Assembly (NCBI RefSeq): GCF_018256155.1
Contig: NZ_JAERLY010000010.1
Span: 1 to 64,000, forward strand
Origin: Gluconobacter sp. Dm-62
GTDB taxonomy: Bacteria > Pseudomonadota > Alphaproteobacteria > Acetobacterales > Acetobacteraceae
Direction of reading: 5' to 3'
DNA: 64,000 bases
The position numbers were made by a program, and so were the translations under genes. The notes below the pieces were generated by a model. It was not told the origin of the DNA and ran no database searches. It was given only the letters and a program-made list of their open reading frames with translations. How positions within the stretch are numbered: the first letter of the stretch is position 1; the number at the start of each line of letters is the position of its first letter. This document shows, one piece after another, positions 26,882-34,431 of this stretch.

Positions 26882-26944
26882 CTTATAGGGTGTGTCGGCG
26901 AACTGGCGCGGAGATGCAGGTACGGTGCGAGGTCGTCTTACAGA

Positions 26945-29761
26945 TCAGGATACTGGGACAACCTGAGCCGGAATATCCTGCGGCAGAAGACCAAATTGGT
27001 GTTCAAGCATGGCACGGTACCGTTTCTGTCGGGAAATCTGAGTTTCAGGAAGTGCCAGTCGACTGGCAATCAGACGATGCATGTAAGAAATTTCTTCGAT
27101 ATGGTTACGTCGATTGAGAGTATGCGTTGCTGAATCGGCATGGCGGCGATGAACGTTCAGGGGTTTTGCGATGTAGAGGACTTCCGTATTCTTCTGGAGC
27201 AGGAGTTCTACATAGATGCGCCAGTCACCAGCAACACGCAGGCTACTTAGATCTTTCTGGCATGTATTGATGGCGGTCAGCAAAGGCTCTTTTCTGAAGA
27301 GGGCGCTGCTGACATTGAGCACAAGGTTACGTTCTGACAGGCATCCCCGAAGAAAGCTTTCCCCGGTGAAATGACTGTCATTTTCCAGAAGCAAACCGGC
27401 GCTTTCAGAATAATATGTTCGGTAGGAGGGCGATATGGGAGAACCATTTTCGTCAACAGCCCGACTGTCGGTAAACGCCATGACGATAGCCGGATTTTTT
27501 CGAACCCCAGCCAGAATACGCTCCAGAAAATCCGGCTCGCAGAAATCATCCGCCTCGGCAATCCAGATCCAGTCACCCTGTGCGATATCGAGAGCTTTGT
27601 GCCACTGTCGAAATACGGAACCGGACGGTGTGGCGTTCTCGATGCAGACGATGTCCCGGTTCCAGTCTTTTGCTGTCTGACGGGCTATATCCATACTGTT
27701 ATCGGTTGATGCGTCATCAAGGACGATGATTTCAAAGATCGGTACGGTCTGAGCAAAAATCGACGAGAGCCGACTGCTCATGTAACGGGCGTAGTTATGG
27801 GAAGGAATGACGACGGAAATTCTCGGTAGACCCGGGGCGGCAAGGCGAAGAATTTCCTCAGCATATTTTCTGAAATTGAAGGTGCTCGCTGCTTTGCGTG
27901 CGGCTTTCTGACGATCTCTGTTCGGGCGCTGCACAGACCATGCGGCAAGTTCTTTCGCAGTTCGGGCCATCGCCGCAACGTCCGCAAAAGGGACTACCCG
28001 GCCCAGAAAATGTTTGTCGTTGCTGGTCTGCCTGAGCAGGTCGGGAATTCCTCCTGTTTCGTCAAAAGTCACGCAAGGCAGGCCTGATGCAAGAGCTTCA
28101 AGAATAACGGAAGGATAGGGATCTTCGCGGGATGGCAGGACAAAAACGTCTGCGGATGCCAACCAGGCCGGCACATCTTCAACTCTGCCAGGCATATGGA
28201 ATGTCCCGCTGGCGAGCGCATTTGCCAGCTCGATATGCAGACTGTTTTTCAGAGAAGCATCAATGTCGCCCAGCCAGACGCAATGCACTTTTCCAGACAT
28301 CTTGCGCCACAGCTGGAGAAACAGATCAAATCCTTTCCGCAGGTCCGCATAGCCGGCCCCCATCACAACCAGATCTGTGGGGGCGACGTTCAGCTGCTTT
28401 CGGACCGTCTGTCGTGTTCGGGTAGAGAAAGGGGCGGTGGCGTAAAGGCCCTGTGGCAGAACCGTCAGATTGTCCGAACTCTCGAGATCAAGTTTCTCGG
28501 CTATTGTCCGGGCTGGAACAATGACGCTGCGGGCAAGGATGGAGGCTTCTTTCATCGGGCCCCAAAGGTTTCGGCTTCGAAGAAGGGCCGGCAATTCGTG
28601 AATAAGAAGCAGGAAGCCTATGTCCGCTTCAGCAAGCTGTACTGCAATGGATGATGTCGCAGCGCTATTGACGATAGCGGACTGAAAACCCTGTCTGCGC
28701 AGAAAATTCAGGCGGGAGGTCGTGTCTTTTGATCCTGCAACCAGTATTTCGGTCGGCGCGACGGTACGATAATCGTCGAGGAGAGCGCCCCCCTCAAGGA
28801 GGATAAACTGTATTTCGGTGCCAAAGCATCGTTTCAGGGTACGTCCAATTTCCAGAAGCAGCCGTTGTGCTCCCGCTGGAAATGCATCGTGGCCAATCAG
28901 AAGAAGTCCCGATCGTGAACGGTTTTTCCCAAAACCCGTGCAGGCGCGGGCTGTAGCATTCAGATACGCACTTCCGAAATGCTGGTCCGGTTCTAGATAG
29001 GCACCTTCAGCCCATTCGTTCCAGGCATTGATACAGACAACTGGATCACCAAAAAAAGTCTGTGACTGGGCCTGTTCAATAAGGCCACCGAGCCAGCGCT
29101 CATACAGATCGGGCGTTGATCCGTGCAGGACCAGCCCCTTGCCCTGTCTGCGGGCATCGTTGTCCCATGACGGGGCTGCTGTTCTTATGAGCGGAAATGA
29201 AGTCGCAGGTTGAGCGAGAGCTGTATCGACGACTTCACTATAGTCATAGACCTGACCACTGAATTCATTATCGAACAGCTTGATTTCGTCATTCATGAGG
29301 TTGCAGCCTGAAACAACCTTATGGGGTGGAAATTCAATGGCGCCGTCCAGACCGAAGAGATCCGGGTTTTCGTCTCCGAACGCCTGTCCCATAACAAAAA
29401 GCGGATCCAGTCCATGCCGGCTCCGAAACATGGAACGCCATCGGACAAAGGCCGTAGGAGCATCAGGGATCGTTCCCGGGCGATAGACCATGAGGACCGG
29501 GCGCCCGTCGAAATGAATATAGCGCGGATCGCGCAGATAGCGGGCAAAACAGTCTACAAGGGCTTCGTCATCCTCGGGACGATAGTCCTGTGCAATCAGA
29601 AGATCATCATCCGACCCGTCCCAGCGTCGGCTCCAGTTTTCATTCGCCCACATAAGACAGAACGGAAGGTCGATCTGCGGGTTGGTCAGAAGGATTTCCA
29701 GCGGCTGGTCCAGCAGGCGTTTCCTGTTGAACCAAAAGCGATAAGCGTTGATTTTATTGGG
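26945..29761 (-). pseudogene. three-domain glycosyltransferase (WbsX/GH99-like + GT4 + GT2), 5'-truncated
   Basis: The open frame carries a WbsX-type GH99-like domain (WANENWSRRWDG, INAWNEWAEGAYLEPD), then a GT4 domain (DVFVLPSREDPYPSVILEA, about 490-510 counted from the internal ATG at 29653), then a GT2 domain (ISVVIPSHNYARYMSS, about 625 onward) to a total near 902 aa. Family homology clearly continues upstream of that ATG (WFNRKRLLDQPLEIL) but an in-frame TAA at 29762-29764 cuts it, and no frame further upstream carries the missing part that normally begins the domain. The ATG at 29653 lies in the conserved core, so the start is lost. The GT4 and GT2 parts are intact and could still be made. 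Confidence 0.75.
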
Positions 29762-29868
29762 TTATTTTCCGCTGTGTTGCGTTGGTTTTTCTAGTTGATT
29801 GGAAGCCGCGTAGAAAAAATGAGGGCGTTTTCTTACCTGTGCAACTGAGGTAAAAGACCTCGCAGGTT

Positions 29869-29946
29869 GCGCCTGTAGCTCAATTGGTTAGAGCCGTCCG
29901 CTCATAACGGATTGGTTGGGGGGTTCAAGTCCCTCCGGGCGCACCA
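29869..29946 (+). tRNA. tRNA with CAT anticodon (Ile2 or Met), prophage attachment site
   Basis: A full cloverleaf of 78 bases: acceptor GCGCCTG paired with CGGGCGC, D arm GCTC/GAGC, anticodon stem GTCCG/CGGAT around loop CTCATAA (anticodon CAT), T arm GGGGG/CCCTC around TTCAAGT, and encoded ACCA end. CAT reads Met, or Ile after lysidine modification; the TTGGTTG stretch after the anticodon stem resembles tRNA-Ile2 more than elongator Met, but isotype is not certain. Prophage sequence begins right after its 3' end, so the T arm and acceptor are the likely left attachment core. Confidence 0.95.
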
Positions 29947-29970
29947 TCACGTCATTTGTCGATCAGTTTT

Positions 29971-30591
29971 TTAACACCAAAACCGTTAGTGTTAGAAAAA
30001 CGGCGTTTCTCTAACATCAAACCGGCAACCTGTAAGCGATCCTTACAAGTTGAACTGTCAAGGAATCCTTGACGACTGAACTCTCCGGAAATTCCGGATG
30101 GTTGAACCATTGGGAAATTTCCAAAAGTTCAACCATTGAGCAACCCTCAATAGTTCGTACAAAACCGCCAGAATCTCTGCTGATCTGGCGAGTCGGCAGA
30201 AATGCAGATGGCAGTCGAATTTGTGCCCGTACGGAATGGCATGTGATTGCGGATGCACAATCATGTGGAGGTGACGAAAGTCACCGTGAATATTCACCTA
30301 TTAATATTTAAATGTTCCTGCTTTGTGCAAAAAAGACTCGACTCAACATTTTGAGTACGCGAAATACATTTCAGCACCAGTGCATTAATGGATGGTGAAC
30401 CGGGTTGCACCCCGGCTCACCGTTTAGCACTGACTCGCAAGCATAACGAGTTTGGTACACAGAGGAGCGTTTCGTTTGGAAACACCTTGCAGAACAGAAC
30501 ATTGCTTTGAAGTGTCCGAGTGTCAATGCATCATTGACCGAAAGGGCCATATAAGTGGCTTCGACACAACCGAGGGGGAACGTTCCTCCTC
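29971..30591. ncRNA. candidate large structured RNA: dense array of distinct hairpins
   Basis: About 600 bases after the tRNA hold roughly twenty different inverted repeats, one about every 30 bases. Examples: 12-pair stem with one mismatch at 29990-30016; GTCAAGGA/TCCTTGAC at 30057-30073; TCCGGAA/TTCCGGA at 30084-30098; nested ATGGTTGAAC/GTTCAACCAT at 30098-30136; ATTGAG/CTCAAT at 30135-30151; CGCCAGA/TCTGGCG at 30166-30190; GGTGAC-GAAA-GTCACC at 30270-30285; GTGAATATTCAC at 30286-30297; ACTCAA/TTGAGT at 30341-30356; 10-pair stem at 30394-30421; GTCAATG/CATTGAC at 30522-30538; a 20-base palindrome at 30572-30591. Up to about 30550 I see no credible protein. Location beside a tRNA in a prophage recalls GOLLD and ROOL RNAs. 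G-U evidence for strand is mixed. Confidence 0.45.
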
Positions 30592-30731
30592 ATGAGATCG
30601 CTGTCATCATGCAGCGTATCAAGGCCGGAGAGCACCTCCACCTTATTGCTCGTGACTACTTCCAAAATCAGGGCAGGCTATCTGAGCTGAAAAATGGGAA
30701 ACGCGAGACCTTCAAGGATCGCAGACCATAA
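30555..30731 (+). CDS. 58-aa HTH-like phage protein
   Basis: A short frame from GTG at 30555 (AAAGGG eight bases upstream) to TAA at 30729-30731. The segment IKAGEHLHLIARDYFQNQGR followed by LSELKNGKR has the look of a helix-turn-helix with a recognition helix of the 'NQGRxSExKNGKR' kind seen in small DNA-binding phage and plasmid proteins. An internal ATG at 30609 gives 40 aa and is the alternative start. Its first codons overlap the last palindrome of the hairpin array. A strong intrinsic terminator follows 9 bases after the stop, so this is probably the last gene of a plus-strand unit that includes the array. Confidence 0.55.
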   Translation: MASTQPRGNVPPHEIAVIMQRIKAGEHLHLIARDYFQNQGRLSELKNGKRETFKDRRP

Positions 30732-30739
30732 CATTGCAG

Positions 30740-30768
30740 AATGGCGGGGCTCCGGCTCCGCCATTTTT
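30740..30768 (+). terminator. intrinsic terminator
   Basis: Stem AATGGCGG (30740-30747) with CCGCCATT (30758-30765), a 10-base loop and a five-T run. It closes the plus-strand unit of hairpin array and HTH gene, and separates it from the minus-strand late operon ending at 30845. Confidence 0.8.
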
Positions 30769-30844
30769 ACTTCCCCGCCAAACTCGCCCGCACCTGATCC
30801 CACAGGGCGACATAATACCCGATCCAGCGAACGATTTGGGTCAG

Positions 30845-31450
30845 TCACGAAGCCCGATGTGCTCCAACGAACGGCCGCACCTTACCACCCGCACATATCC
30901 CACCATAACCCGAGATTAGCAGCCCAACATGCGCGGCCAATGCTACCCGATCCGCCTCAATCCGAGCTGCAACCTCCTGCCGCGCGGTATCGTTCTGCCC
31001 GAGCAGTGCTCCTGCATAGCCGACCTGCCGCCCGGCCTCGGCATCAGCCAGGGCGGAGAGCGGCACGAACTGGACCGGGACATGCAGGGTCTGGCCTTTC
31101 GTCCGGCTGGCATCGGCCTGCAAACCAAAAACAGGGGTAAAACTTGAGGCCGATACGGAAAACGAGCCCGACTGACTGAACGTCCCTGACAGATCCATCG
31201 TTACCGGTCCGGCAATCATGGCCACGACCGGGTCAGACGTGCGCTGCGCGCACTGGAGCGCGCGAACGTTGGCGTCGAACCGGGCGGTCTGATCGGCCGT
31301 CCAATGCTGCACGCCCGAGACACTGACGACACCGGCCTGTGTCAGGTCCGATTGCACGCCTGCAATCGCCTGACTGATCGTGACGGGCGCGACGGATCCG
31401 GCCGAACAGGCCGACAGAGCCAGCAGGCCGCAAAGAGTCAGAGCCTTCAT
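30845..31450 (-). CDS. phage lipoprotein of unknown function
   Basis: 201 aa beginning with a short lipoprotein signal (MKALTLCGLLALSACS; lipobox LSAC). The remainder is Ala/Ser/Val-rich with no recognised domain. It is the last gene of the late operon, overlapping the peptidase gene by 4 bases (ATGA). Position at the end of the lysis cassette makes an outer-membrane spanin-like or superinfection role conceivable, but it is longer than usual o-spanins and I cannot assign it. Confidence 0.8.
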   Translation of the reverse strand: MKALTLCGLLALSACSAGSVAPVTISQAIAGVQSDLTQAGVVSVSGVQHWTADQTARFDANVRALQCAQRTSDPVVAMIAGPVTMDLSGTFSQSGSFSVSASSFTPVFGLQADASRTKGQTLHVPVQFVPLSALADAEAGRQVGYAGALLGQNDTARQEVAARIEADRVALAAHVGLLISGYGGICAGGKVRPFVGAHRAS

Positions 31451-32214
31451 GCGGCCCTCACTTCAGCCAGAAGGGCGTCGAAAGTTTCTCCGGTCGGTGC
31501 CGTGCCAGGAACGCCCAGCCAGTTCTCCCGCGACAGCAGGCCGTAGGCTTCGTCCGCGATCCGCGTGAAGGTGTCCCAAGGCATGAAGGTACGCGCGCCC
31601 CAGGTGTTGAAGAACACGCCTTCCGGATTGTAGCCGACAAGCGCGATCGCATGACCGCCCGCAGGCGTATGGTCGGTGATGGCATCCCAGTCCCAGGTCT
31701 CGCCAAGCCCCAGATCAAGGAAGCCGCGTGGCACCTGCACGCCGGCCAGCACGCCGCCCAGATAAGCGATGGCGCGGCGGATGCCGACCACGTCCGTGGG
31801 CACGATCGAGCCATAGGCCGTGAGGTAATCGCGCGTCTGCCCAGGGCGCAGAAGGCCGTCGCGGCGCCAGGCGTTCAGTTCGTCCAGCAGGACAGTGCCG
31901 TCATCATTGGCCCCGGTCGCAGGGTCGAAGCCCGTGAGCGCGGCATAATTCGCCAGCACGGTTTCGGTCGAGAGCATGACCAGACCCTGTGCGGCCTTCG
32001 TCCAGGTGGCCACCAGGGCGGCGTGAGCGGCGAACGCACAGCAGCCGAAGCGGTCATTGCCCCACATCTGATAGGGCACAGTCTGCGACCAGTCGCGTTC
32101 AGCCGGCACGGCTGGCAGACAGACCGCCAGTGCCCGGCCGAGGCGATAGGTGCGCGGATCGTGTTTCGGGGCGCGCTTGCCCAGGCAGCGTCCGCCGACA
32201 AAAGGTGCACTCAT
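31447..32214 (-). CDS. papain-like (C1-type) cysteine peptidase
   Basis: 255 aa from the ATG at 32214, which has GGAG nine bases upstream; the longer frame to 32334 crosses a terminator. The catalytic triad is visible: Cys in GNDRFGCCAFAAH (about residue 58-59), His in AGGHAIALVGYN (about 187), and Asn in FFNTWGARTF (about 205). There is no signal peptide or propeptide. C1-type peptidases are recurrent in phage genomes beside lysis or tail genes, but their target is not established; it could act on a host protein or in particle maturation. Confidence 0.85.
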   Translation of the reverse strand: MSAPFVGGRCLGKRAPKHDPRTYRLGRALAVCLPAVPAERDWSQTVPYQMWGNDRFGCCAFAAHAALVATWTKAAQGLVMLSTETVLANYAALTGFDPATGANDDGTVLLDELNAWRRDGLLRPGQTRDYLTAYGSIVPTDVVGIRRAIAYLGGVLAGVQVPRGFLDLGLGETWDWDAITDHTPAGGHAIALVGYNPEGVFFNTWGARTFMPWDTFTRIADEAYGLLSRENWLGVPGTAPTGETFDALLAEVRAA

Positions 32215-32233
32215 GTGCGAGATCTCCGGAAAC

Positions 32234-32266
32234 AAAAAAAGAGGGGAGCAGCCGAAGCCGCTCCCC
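32234..32266 (-). terminator. intrinsic terminator just before the peptidase gene
   Basis: On the minus strand a 10-pair GC-rich stem (positions 32266-32257 with 32252-32243) closes a TTCG tetraloop and is followed by seven Ts at 32240-32234. It ends only 20 bases before the peptidase start codon, so most upstream transcripts should stop here unless antiterminated. Confidence 0.85.
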
Positions 32267-32272
32267 CTGTCG

Positions 32273-32350
32273 TCAGGCGCAAAACCAGAACATGCCGGCC
32301 AGCAGCCAGATGGCCGCACCCACAATCGCGGCACGGCAGAGACCCGTCAT
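32273..32350 (-). CDS. 25-aa single-helix membrane peptide
   Basis: A tiny frame whose ATG (32350-32348) shares its first base with the TGA of the preceding lipoprotein gene, a coupling arrangement repeated through this operon. The peptide, from MTGLCRAAIVGAAIWLLAG to its end FWFCA, is one hydrophobic helix with one Arg, the pattern of small holin or toxin-like peptides. An intrinsic terminator follows 7 bases after its stop. Coding status rests on position and hydrophobicity alone. Confidence 0.45.
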   Translation of the reverse strand: MTGLCRAAIVGAAIWLLAGMFWFCA

Positions 32351-32850
32351 CAGACGCCCTGATAGATCCGGGCGCGGATCAGCTCGGGCGACTGAACAGG
32401 CGCGGCATAGGGTGCGGCCGTGACACCAGCCAGCGCTTCGACCAGCGGAATCATCGCCTGCACGGTCTGCATGTAGGTGGCAGCCGACGGCGAATAGACC
32501 TTCACGATCGGGGTCGCGATCGCCAGCAGGGTTTCCAGATCCGTGCCGAGTGACTTGGCCCAGTCCTTGCCGGTCGCCACCGTGATGGAGCCATTCGAAT
32601 TGGCCGCGACCTGCGCCGTCACACTGCGGATCTGCGCGACCAGGTTATCGAACTTCGCCTTGTCCGCAGCAGACAGGTGGCTTTCCAGATCGGGAATGCC
32701 CTCGATCGCCTGGACGGCGTAGGCGATGGCCGTGGCATCATTGTTGAGCGCGGCTGTGTTGAAGGTGGCCGTGCTCGCCGTCGTGGTGCAGGCGGCCGTG
32801 GAGCCGAGAAGAAGGGCACCGAGGCTGAGGGCGAGAAAGCGATTGCGCAT
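32350..32850 (-). CDS. phage lipoprotein, hypothetical
   Basis: 166 aa from the ATG at 32850, where GGAG lies 5 bases upstream; an earlier ATG at 32865 would place that site inside the gene. The N-terminus is a lipoprotein signal with the lipobox at TAAC (LGSTAACTTT). The rest is helical, Ala-rich (AIAYAVQAIEGIPDLESHL), perhaps a periplasmic helical bundle. No family recognised; lysis cassette position suggests a cell-envelope role. Confidence 0.8.
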   Translation of the reverse strand: MRNRFLALSLGALLLGSTAACTTTASTATFNTAALNNDATAIAYAVQAIEGIPDLESHLSAADKAKFDNLVAQIRSVTAQVAANSNGSITVATGKDWAKSLGTDLETLLAIATPIVKVYSPSAATYMQTVQAMIPLVEALAGVTAAPYAAPVQSPELIRARIYQGV

Positions 32851-32865
32851 GAAGTCTCCAGACAT

Positions 32866-32889
32866 AAAAAAACCGCCTCAAAGGGCGGT
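32866..32889 (-). terminator. intrinsic terminator just before the lipoprotein gene
   Basis: Minus-strand stem ACCGCC/GGCGGT (32889-32884 and 32877-32872) with a 6-base loop, then a run of seven Ts. It ends 15 bases before the lipoprotein start codon and thus separates it from the holin-like gene. Confidence 0.85.
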
Positions 32890-32933
32890 GGAAGAAAGAG
32901 CGGTCTGACAGGCGGGAGCCTGTCTCCTTCGGG

Positions 32934-33269
32934 TCAGGCGGTGGGTTTGGGGGGCTCGCCAGACTTCGGATGGGTGGAAGCCGGATCGAGGCCCAGCTTT
33001 GCTGCCTCAATCGTGCGGCTGGCATCGGCCGGGATCATCAGCGCCTTGGCATCGGGCTGATAAGCATTCGTGTTCCAGCCCTTCGACTGCGCCAGTGCAG
33101 CAACAGCATTGTAGAGCAGCGCCAGCCTGCTGCCGGCAGAAGGAGGCTTCCAGAAACGCATCGCCAGAGCGGCGGCCGCGATCAGGAATGTGAGGATCGA
33201 GACGAGATCGCCCGCGTACTGCGCAGGCAGATACGGCAGGACCGTCTGGAACAGGGATGTCCAGTCCAT
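32934..33269 (-). CDS. holin-like membrane protein
   Basis: 111 aa from 33269 (GGAG six bases upstream). A hydrophobic helix, LVSILTFLIAAAALAMRFW, spans about residues 22-40, followed by a soluble Ala-rich tail ending in a Pro/Lys-rich stretch. It sits directly downstream of the endolysin-like gene, so a role in membrane permeabilisation is likely, but one helix and a long tail do not match a well-known holin class. Confidence 0.65.
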   Translation of the reverse strand: MDWTSLFQTVLPYLPAQYAGDLVSILTFLIAAAALAMRFWKPPSAGSRLALLYNAVAALAQSKGWNTNAYQPDAKALMIPADASRTIEAAKLGLDPASTHPKSGEPPKPTA

Positions 33270-33304
33270 AGTGTTCTCCAGAATGTAGGGTTCAATGCGA
33301 CCGA

Positions 33305-33787
33305 TCACGCCGCGATGGCGGCCTGAAACAGGGCCATATGATTGTCGTCCACCGCTCCCGCACCGCTCGCGGTGTTGTAATGGGCCTTCCAGTACGAGCA
33401 GAGCCCCTCGGTATCATCGGCGGCGGGCAGAGGCTCACTCACGCGCTGATACCGGACCCGGGCCATGCCGGCTGCATACTTCAGGTTCCAGACCAGGAGG
33501 CTGGCCGATGGGTTCAGATACCCGATCATCTGCCGCAGCGCTGTGGCCTGCCGGGACCGTCCGGGGGCACAGAGCCAGTTATCCCAGCAGTCGTCATGGG
33601 TGGCCGGCTCCATCTGCCACAGGCCGAGGGCCGGGCCGCCGCCGACCTGCTGGAGCCAGACCCCGCCGCTTTCGACCATGAGGGTTCCGAGCAGAAGGTT
33701 CTCTGCGGCCGCAGACCACAGACCAAGCGCCTGAAGAGCCGGGCGGACGATCAGAAGCCGGACCTGCGAAAGGTTCAGGCCGGCCAT
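33305..33787 (-). CDS. lysozyme/transglycosylase-like endolysin
   Basis: 160 aa; the ATG at 33787 shares its A with the stop of the XhlA-like gene (TGATG). The N-terminal part has the transglycosylase pattern ENLLLGTLMVESGG (catalytic Glu about residue 39) followed by GPALGLWQMEPAT. Such proteins cleave peptidoglycan at host lysis. No signal peptide is seen, so release would depend on a holin; the neighbours on both sides are membrane proteins. Confidence 0.8.
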   Translation of the reverse strand: MAGLNLSQVRLLIVRPALQALGLWSAAAENLLLGTLMVESGGVWLQQVGGGPALGLWQMEPATHDDCWDNWLCAPGRSRQATALRQMIGYLNPSASLLVWNLKYAAGMARVRYQRVSEPLPAADDTEGLCSYWKAHYNTASGAGAVDDNHMALFQAAIAA

Positions 33788-34056
33788 CACAGGTGCCAAA
33801 TCAGGCGGGCGAGAGAATAAAGCCCCACGGCAACGCCGCCTCCCACGCCAGATCCTCCGGCGATCACCATGGCGCGGCGGCTGTTGAGCGAGTCCATCTT
33901 GGCACTGAGCGCGGCAAACCCGCTTTTCACCGTGTCCTCAAGAGTGGCGACACGATCCGAAAGGGACTGTGTCGTGTCCTCCTGATGCTCTTGCTTCGTC
34001 TCGAGCCGGACGACGCGCTCAAGTAGATCGGTCGTACCGGCAGTTTCATCGGGCAT
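33787..34056 (-). CDS. XhlA-like coiled-coil membrane protein
   Basis: 89 aa with a heptad-rich coiled coil (LLERVVRLETKQEHQEDTTQ and on to about residue 58) and a C-terminal membrane helix (AMVIAGGSGVGGGVAVGLYS, about 62-85). This is the layout of haemolysin XhlA of PBSX-like phages, which helps cell lysis at the membrane. GGAGG lies 6 bases before the start. It opens the lysis cassette. Confidence 0.75.
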   Translation of the reverse strand: MPDETAGTTDLLERVVRLETKQEHQEDTTQSLSDRVATLEDTVKSGFAALSAKMDSLNSRRAMVIAGGSGVGGGVAVGLYSLARLIWHL

Positions 34057-34170
34057 GCGGCCCTCCAGATAATGGGAATGGGAACAGTGTCAGGCTTATG
34101 CGCGTTGGCATGGCCCGGGCGTCTCGAAGAGCGCTCTTACGTCGCAGGCAAACCTTGAAGGAGCCGCAAC

Positions 34171-34374
34171 ATGTCAGTCACACGCAAAGTCATGCATGAC
34201 GCAGACGAACTGGAACTGGAGCAGGGATCAGCCGCCGTTGGTGAGGCAACCGAACTGGCAGCGCAGGCCCGCGATCAGTCCATGGATGCCATGGAACGGC
34301 ACTGGGTCATGGTAGGCGATGTCCTGCGCAAGCGGCTGAAACCTACGCAGGACGAAAACTGGCAGACTTACTGA
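34171..34374 (+). CDS. small plus-strand accessory protein
   Basis: 67 aa, with an excellent ribosome site (AAGGAG seven bases before the ATG). It is acidic and helical (DADELELEQGSAAVGEATEL) and ends KPTQDENWQTY; no family recognised. It lies against the direction of the late genes between lysis and tailspike genes, with its own upstream gap of 114 bases and a hairpin after it, the arrangement of a 'moron' expressed from the prophage. Confidence 0.65.
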   Translation: MSVTRKVMHDADELELEQGSAAVGEATELAAQARDQSMDAMERHWVMVGDVLRKRLKPTQDENWQTY

Positions 34375-34383
34375 CGGTTCCAG

Positions 34384-34409
34384 GCGCTTCTCTTGCGAAG
34401 GAGCGCTTT
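34384..34409 (+). terminator. weak hairpin terminator after the accessory gene
   Basis: GCGCT (34384-34388) pairs with AGCGC (34402-34406), with a few inner pairs, followed by TTT. It lies between the convergent accessory gene and the tailspike gene. Confidence 0.35.
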
Positions 34410-34431
34410 CTCATGACACGCCGCAGGACCG

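Noticed and set aside
29971-30591. Hairpin region as a CRISPR or REP-type repeat array
   Set aside because: The inverted repeats all differ in sequence and spacing; there is no common repeat unit or spacer pattern.
31651-32553. 300-codon plus-strand open frame over the peptidase and lipoprotein genes
   Set aside because: Arg/Gly/Gln-rich composition typical of antisense reading, no ribosome site, and it runs across two minus-strand terminators.
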